64,000 bases of DNA, taken from contig NC_087069.1 in the NCBI RefSeq assembly GCF_963678635.1, positions 6,123,472 through 6,187,471 of the forward strand. The letters are read 5' to 3'. A program made the position numbers and the translations under genes. The DNA is from Symsagittifera roscoffensis. Taxonomy: Eukaryota > Xenacoelomorpha > Acoela > Convolutidae. The notes beneath the pieces are model-generated. The model saw only the letters and a list, made by a program, of their open reading frames with translations, was not told the DNA's origin and made no database searches. Shown here piece by piece: positions 60,142 through 64,000 of this stretch (position 1 is the first letter of the stretch; each line of letters starts with the position of its first letter).

Positions 60142-60905
60142 CACTAGTGGACAAAATTAAGCGCAAGTCAAGAAATTTACTCTTTAAATTGCCTGTTTTC
60201 AAAATCCATTTTGAACAAAATTTACCGAAAATTCACTTCTGCATAGACCAAGATCAAATGAGCAGAGCTATCCTCTATAAAACTTTCAATATTTGGTTTC
60301 AATTACTTAAATTGTAATCCAGGTCTATAAACGCCAGTCTTTCTCATATGCTCTAAGTTTTCTACGAAAGTTAATTGTTTAGTTGTTTGTGAAAAAAAAG
60401 TCCGTGTTTAATTAAGTTTCGACACTGATTGTTTCCATTTCTTTTACTCAGAAAGCAATAACCTACATTGTAATCCGGGTCTAAAAATGCCAGTTTTCCT
60501 CTTTTGTACTGAGTTTTTTTAACGAAATTAATTGTAAAGTTGTTCTTGAAAACGTAAGAAACATCCGAGTTTAAATAAGCTCCCACACTGATTGTTTCCA
60601 TTTTTTCAATGAGAATGTTTCACATCGCTTGAACAATTTCTTACTCCGTTCATTCAAGAAAAATTTAACCACGATGCAAAACTTAGTACAAAAAAGGAAA
60701 ACTGGAATTTTCAGACCCGAATAACATTGGTATGTCATTGAAACCAAATATTGATTCTTTCAAAGATGGTAGATCTGATCATTTGTTCTTGGTCTTTGTA
60801 AAAATTGTACTGAAAATCAAAGGAAATGTCGTCCAAAAGGTACATTGAAAACAGACATTTTACAGAGTAAAACCTAGAGTTTGCGCTTAAATTTATCCAC
60901 AAGTG
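60142..60905. mobile_element. Tc1/mariner-like MITE (764 bp) with TA flanks
   Basis: Left end CACTAGTGGACAAAATTAAG and right end, reversed, CACTTGTGGATAAATTTAAG, both continuing GCGCAA. They are 25-bp terminal inverted repeats with three mismatches, flanked by TA on both sides (60,140-60,141 and 60,906-60,907). Inside there is an imperfect direct repeat of about 150 bp (TGTAATCC(A/G)GGTCTA at about 60,315 and 60,472). No transposase ORF remains. Confidence 0.8.
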
Positions 60906-61072
60906 TAAGTATGAAATGAAATGTTGTCAATCATCCAGCTACCCGAAAGCGATTTACCTCAGAACCGAAACGAGGCAGAAATATTGCTTATTTTATAGCA
61001 CATTATTTTTCCAATTTTTTTTGCTTATAATTGCTTCTGGTTATTTTTTTTCTTCTATTGTCGGATTAAAAT

Positions 61073-61173
61073 TTGGCATACGTGAAATTTATCGGACACG
61101 ATAACTTCCACGTATGCCAAAATTCCTCGTATGCCAAAATTCCACGTATGCTCAAATTCCACGTATGCCCAAA
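61073..61173. repeat. 17-bp tandem repeat with an inverted copy
   Basis: Four units of TTCCACGTATGCCAAAA with small changes run from 61,106 to 61,173. An inverted copy, TTGGCATACGTGAAA, lies just upstream at 61,073-61,087, so the region can form a hairpin. Confidence 0.8.
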
Positions 61174-61455
61174 TGTGGCACACCCCCAACACTCCAATTC
61201 CCACTTAACAACTTTGATCTTGAAAATCTACGGGTCGTACGAAGTTTTTGATGTCTACGTTAGGGTAGTAAAAGAGTCGGCTCGGAGGAAAAAGAGCCAA
61301 AGAGTCAATTAGAGAATAATTAATGGTTTTTGTGATGGCTTTGAAAACAAAATAAAACACCATTTAATTTATTCAAATATCTAAATTTTTATGTTAGAAT
61401 AAAACAAAACAGACAGGCAGCAAATTCTTTCGTCCAACAACTTTGAGATTTCATT
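61174..61455. other. spacer with polyadenylation signal for the minus-strand exon
   Basis: An AATAAA on the minus strand lies at 61,368-61,373, about 85 nt beyond the stop of the exon at 61,456. An AAAAAGAGCC fragment near 61,290 resembles the hAT-MITE end. Nothing else is recognised. Confidence 0.4.
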
Positions 61456-61724
61456 TTAGACGTTTGTTTTATCTCGGAATCCCATTTGTTCAAGTTGGCC
61501 TAGCAATTTATCCATCGGGTCGGGAGGAGGCGTGAACAGTCCCTGGATAAGGTGAATCACAGTGTTGTTGTGTTTGGAATCCGTCTGGTTCCAGATGGCA
61601 GCCTTGATTGGATCGTGTTTGACAGATTTGGGATCTGGAATGACGATGGTCTTATTTACTTTCGGGTGTTGGCTGTTTGTGAACACGGCAAAAATGTGAA
61701 AAGTCACGAGAACCCAACTCAAAA
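61456..61724 (-). CDS. probable 3'-terminal exon of an unrecognised gene
   Basis: On the minus strand a consensus acceptor CTGAGTTTCAG ends at 61,725. The frame is then open for 89 codons to a TAA at 61,456, with an AATAAA 85 nt further on. The peptide starts hydrophobic (WVLVTFHIFAVF) and continues with IVIPDPKSVKHDPIKAAIWN and FTPPPDPMDKLLGQLEQMGF. There is no ATG at the exon start, so it needs an upstream exon to the right. None was recognised. The hydrophobic start could be part of a signal peptide or membrane segment. Function unknown. Confidence 0.45.
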
Positions 61725-61924
61725 CTGAAACTCAGAAAAGAAAACATATTAGAAGATGCACTTCGCATGGTGAATAAACTAAGGCTCTTTTCCAGTTTTC
61801 CCTTTTTGATTTTTTCTGAAATTAATTCGATTTGAATCTATTTAAAATTCGAATTAAATTAAAATTTATTTCCACATTAAAAACTGCAATAAAAAATGTC
61901 AGCGTGAACAGGTGAACAAATTTT

Positions 61925-62146
61925 GGCTCTTTTCCAGTTCCCCCCCCCCTTTCAAAATACCGAGTTTTATTCTTGTTTTACGTGTTATTACGGCTAAACG
62001 CGTGATGTTACGCTGTAAAGTATGAAGAACAAATCTGTTGTTCAGAATTGTCAATTTGTTCACCATGCCAAATTTCATTGCATTATGACAATTTTAAAAA
62101 GACTTTTCAAAATTGAATTTGAAAGGGGGGGAACTGAAAAAGAGCC
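61925..62146. mobile_element. hAT-like MITE, copy 1 (222 bp)
   Basis: Terminal inverted repeats begin GGCTCTTTTCCAGTTCCCCC (left) and GGCTCTTTTTCAGTTCCCCC (right, reversed). A perfect 8-bp target duplication, CAAATTTT, flanks it (61,917-61,924 and 62,147-62,154). The 8-bp duplication is the hAT hallmark. No transposase is present. Its interior is shared with copy 2. Confidence 0.85.
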
Positions 62147-62811
62147 CAAATTTTACTACATGCAAAATGGCGCTTGAACAATTTTTGAGCCAATATATTC
62201 TAATTTTTCGGGGTGCGTCGACGGAAAAAAGCGCTTTTGGTGTTTTTAGAAAATTTCCTGCAGCGCAAATGTTTTGGTCAAAATAGGGTCATAATACTGT
62301 TTTGGGAGCATTCGGAAAATCGTTTTGGTCGACCTAAAAAAATTTCAATTTTTTTTTTGAAAATCCGCGCCCCTCGAGAAAAACCTTGATCCGCCCCTGA
62401 TCTATATATTCAAATTTAAATGTTTGCTGTTGTTGATAGCTATGAATAATGTTTACCATTTTTACCAAGCAATTTTTTTACTAGGCTGGGTTATAAATGG
62501 TATACCTATAAAAACATTCTGTTGGCGGTGAACAAGGAAGAGAGTTTAATGAAAAATTGTCTTAACTTACCAAACATTAAACTATTATTGGTCATTTTGA
62601 TTAGTTGACTTAGTGCGCGACCTAGGTTACAAGTAATTGCATGAAATAATGAGATAAGCTAGATTTATTTTGCAAAATAGGCACGTGGTTGCGCGTTTTC
62701 TACATCTATAAGCTCAGAGAAATTATTATCCATTATGACCCCCACACTCCAGCGGATTTAAAAGGGGGGGGGGGGGTAGGGCGAAGCGAACGCTCTTCCC
62801 ACCCCTTCAGG
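62147..62811. other. spacer with a relic transposon end and poly-G tract
   Basis: The segment 62,190-62,399 ends in GATCCGCCCCTG, the reverse of a CAGGGGCGGATC-type transposon end, and resembles 63,340-63,457. A poly-G run lies at 62,764-62,776. No gene is seen. Confidence 0.45.
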
Positions 62812-63457
62812 CAGGGGTGGATTTAGGGAGGGGGTGGTGGCGGACGCGATTTTTTGTCAACATTTTCCAAAAAGTGCCCAAAAACGTATTTTTTGACCTG
62901 TTTTTTAAAAAAGTTTGATTGCGGCGCAGACAGATTGGACAAAACAGCTTCTGGCTCTTCCCCATCCCCTCCCCCCACCTGAAAACTTTTTTATGTAAAT
63001 TTGTTGACCACATTGTCCGATTGGGCTCTTTTCCAGTCCCCCCCTTTTCAAAATACAGAGCTTACGTGATGTTACGCTGTAAAGTATGAAGAACAAATCT
63101 GTTCAGAATTGTCGATTTGTTCACCACGCCAAATTTCATTGCATTATGACAACGTTAAATAAGCTTTTCAAAATTAAATTTGAAAGGGGGGAACTGGAAA
63201 AGAGCCTCCGATTGTTATGAAAATTTACATACAGACTAATAAGGCCACGAACATATTTGGTCTTCATACTCAACCTCGTAAAACCACTCGTTACACTAAT
63301 ATATTGAAGCTCGTGTGAGGTGGGGAGGGGGAAGGAAAAAGAGCCCAGCGTCTTTTTAGTGCTTTAGGAGAGGTCGAAAAATCAATTTAGTCGACCTAAA
63401 AAAAAGGTCGTCAAAATTTCCGCCCCCCCCCCTTGAGAAAATCCTAGATCGCCCCAG
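62812..63457. mobile_element. probable non-autonomous CAGGGG-ended element containing the second MITE
   Basis: The left end is CAGGGGTGGATTTAG and the right end, reversed, CTGGGGCGATCTAG: imperfect inverted repeats of a common invertebrate end type. The right part is related to 62,190-62,399. The hAT-like MITE at 63,024-63,206 is nested inside. No target duplication was found, so the boundaries are tentative. Confidence 0.4.
63024..63206. mobile_element. hAT-like MITE, copy 2 (183 bp)
   Basis: Same family as 61,925-62,146: GGCTCTTTTCCAGT at the left end and GGCTCTTTTCCAGTTCCCCC at the right end reversed. The perfect 8-bp target duplication TCCGATTG lies at 63,016-63,023 and 63,207-63,214. 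It is about 40 bp shorter than copy 1 because of an internal deletion. Confidence 0.85.
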
Positions 63458-64000
63458 CCTCCACGTTATGAAAATCGGATGAGCTCTTTCCTTGTACCTG
63501 GAACCTGATCTAAACTACATTTTGTTATTGGATAAATTAGATATTTTACCACTGTAAAATATTTAATATTAACCAATCATAATCCATCTAACTAACAACC
63601 CACTTATTTGTAAGTGCTGAAATTACTTAAAATTTCAGCACCAGATAGATTTGAATTAAACATAGAAATAAGTTACCTCTCCAAGCGAACTTCAGCAGTT
63701 GCAATAAACCAGTATACTCTAGATCTATTGAGCCTAGCAGAGACTAGTTAAACACTCTGAGACTAGTAGATATAAGAGTAAGATTAGGATCGGTATTAGA
63801 CTAAGAAGTTGCACGAATCTATCCGGCCGAAAATAAGATAGCGTGACGAGCAGACGGTGTACCCTATCCGAAATTACTCTATGAGTTAACCTCAAGGACC
63901 TAACTCATCTGGTGCGACCATAAGTCTCGAATAAGACCTTAATAGCTTAGAATTATCCAAATATAGATTAGAAAACAGACAAAAAAAATTCAAACTGTTA
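63458..64000. other. unassigned sequence at the window edge
   Basis: From about 63,640 the base composition becomes more balanced (for example 63,700-63,960). There is no ORF, repeat or tRNA that I can support. It could be the start of another LTR or untranslated exon running off the window. Confidence 0.3.

Overview
This is a stretch of an AT-rich invertebrate animal genome dominated by mobile DNA. The host is not identified by any conserved single-copy gene. Several candidate exons sit behind T-rich TTTCAG/TTTTTAG acceptors, and the spacers are full of short A/T-rich minisatellites. Both are nematode-like, but a copia element and an RLE-type LINE open reading frame are also present, so I leave the taxon open.

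Region 1 (1-33,000) is an older island of small, duplicated, mostly orphan genes. They lie beside arrays of CCAAT boxes and are separated by AT-rich minisatellites. A giant Ty3/gypsy retrotransposon is inserted in its left part (1,814-26,346, minus strand, about 24.5 kb). It has TG...CA LTRs (922 and 867 bp), a candidate primer site, a 3-kb leader with about 16 copies of a CCGGAGGGG motif, gag-protease, RT-RNase H, and an RNase H/integrase ORF with a 500-residue spacer and a C-terminal macro-like domain. Three further ORFs follow: a 244-aa coiled-coil protein, a 1,723-aa protein with an intact SGNH/GDSL hydrolase domain, and a 1,008-aa orphan protein. These three are packed head to tail with overlapping or 12-nt junctions. 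The insertion split the promoter region of a small gene. A paralogous copy of that region at 28,140-29,165 preserves the empty site.

Region 2 (33,000-48,800) has no clear gene. It holds AT-rich spacer, a 172-173-bp satellite with a three-monomer higher-order pattern (37,080-38,890), and a near-identical 4.2-4.35-kb tandem duplication (38,175-42,522 and 42,523-46,698). Each duplicate carries the end of the satellite, a candidate exon and a MITE-like inverted-repeat element.

Region 3 (48,800-58,200) holds a degenerate host-like or transposon-like gene. It is interrupted a few codons before its stop by a complete young Ty1/copia element (49,696-54,570) with identical 338-bp LTRs and a perfect 5-bp target duplication. 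Convergent to it is a 1,023-aa LINE-type reverse transcriptase with a CCHC and restriction-like endonuclease-type C-terminus. A 9-bp minisatellite sits immediately upstream of its start.

Region 4 (58,200-64,000) is mostly non-coding. It has a Tc1/mariner-like MITE with TA flanks, a 17-bp tandem repeat, two hAT-like MITEs each with a perfect 8-bp target duplication, remnants of another CAGGGGCGGATC-ended family, and one plausible 3'-terminal exon on the minus strand.

The strongest candidate for an undescribed system is the giant gypsy element. It joins a normal replication module to macro-domain, SGNH-hydrolase and large orphan modules, under what looks like coupled polycistronic expression.
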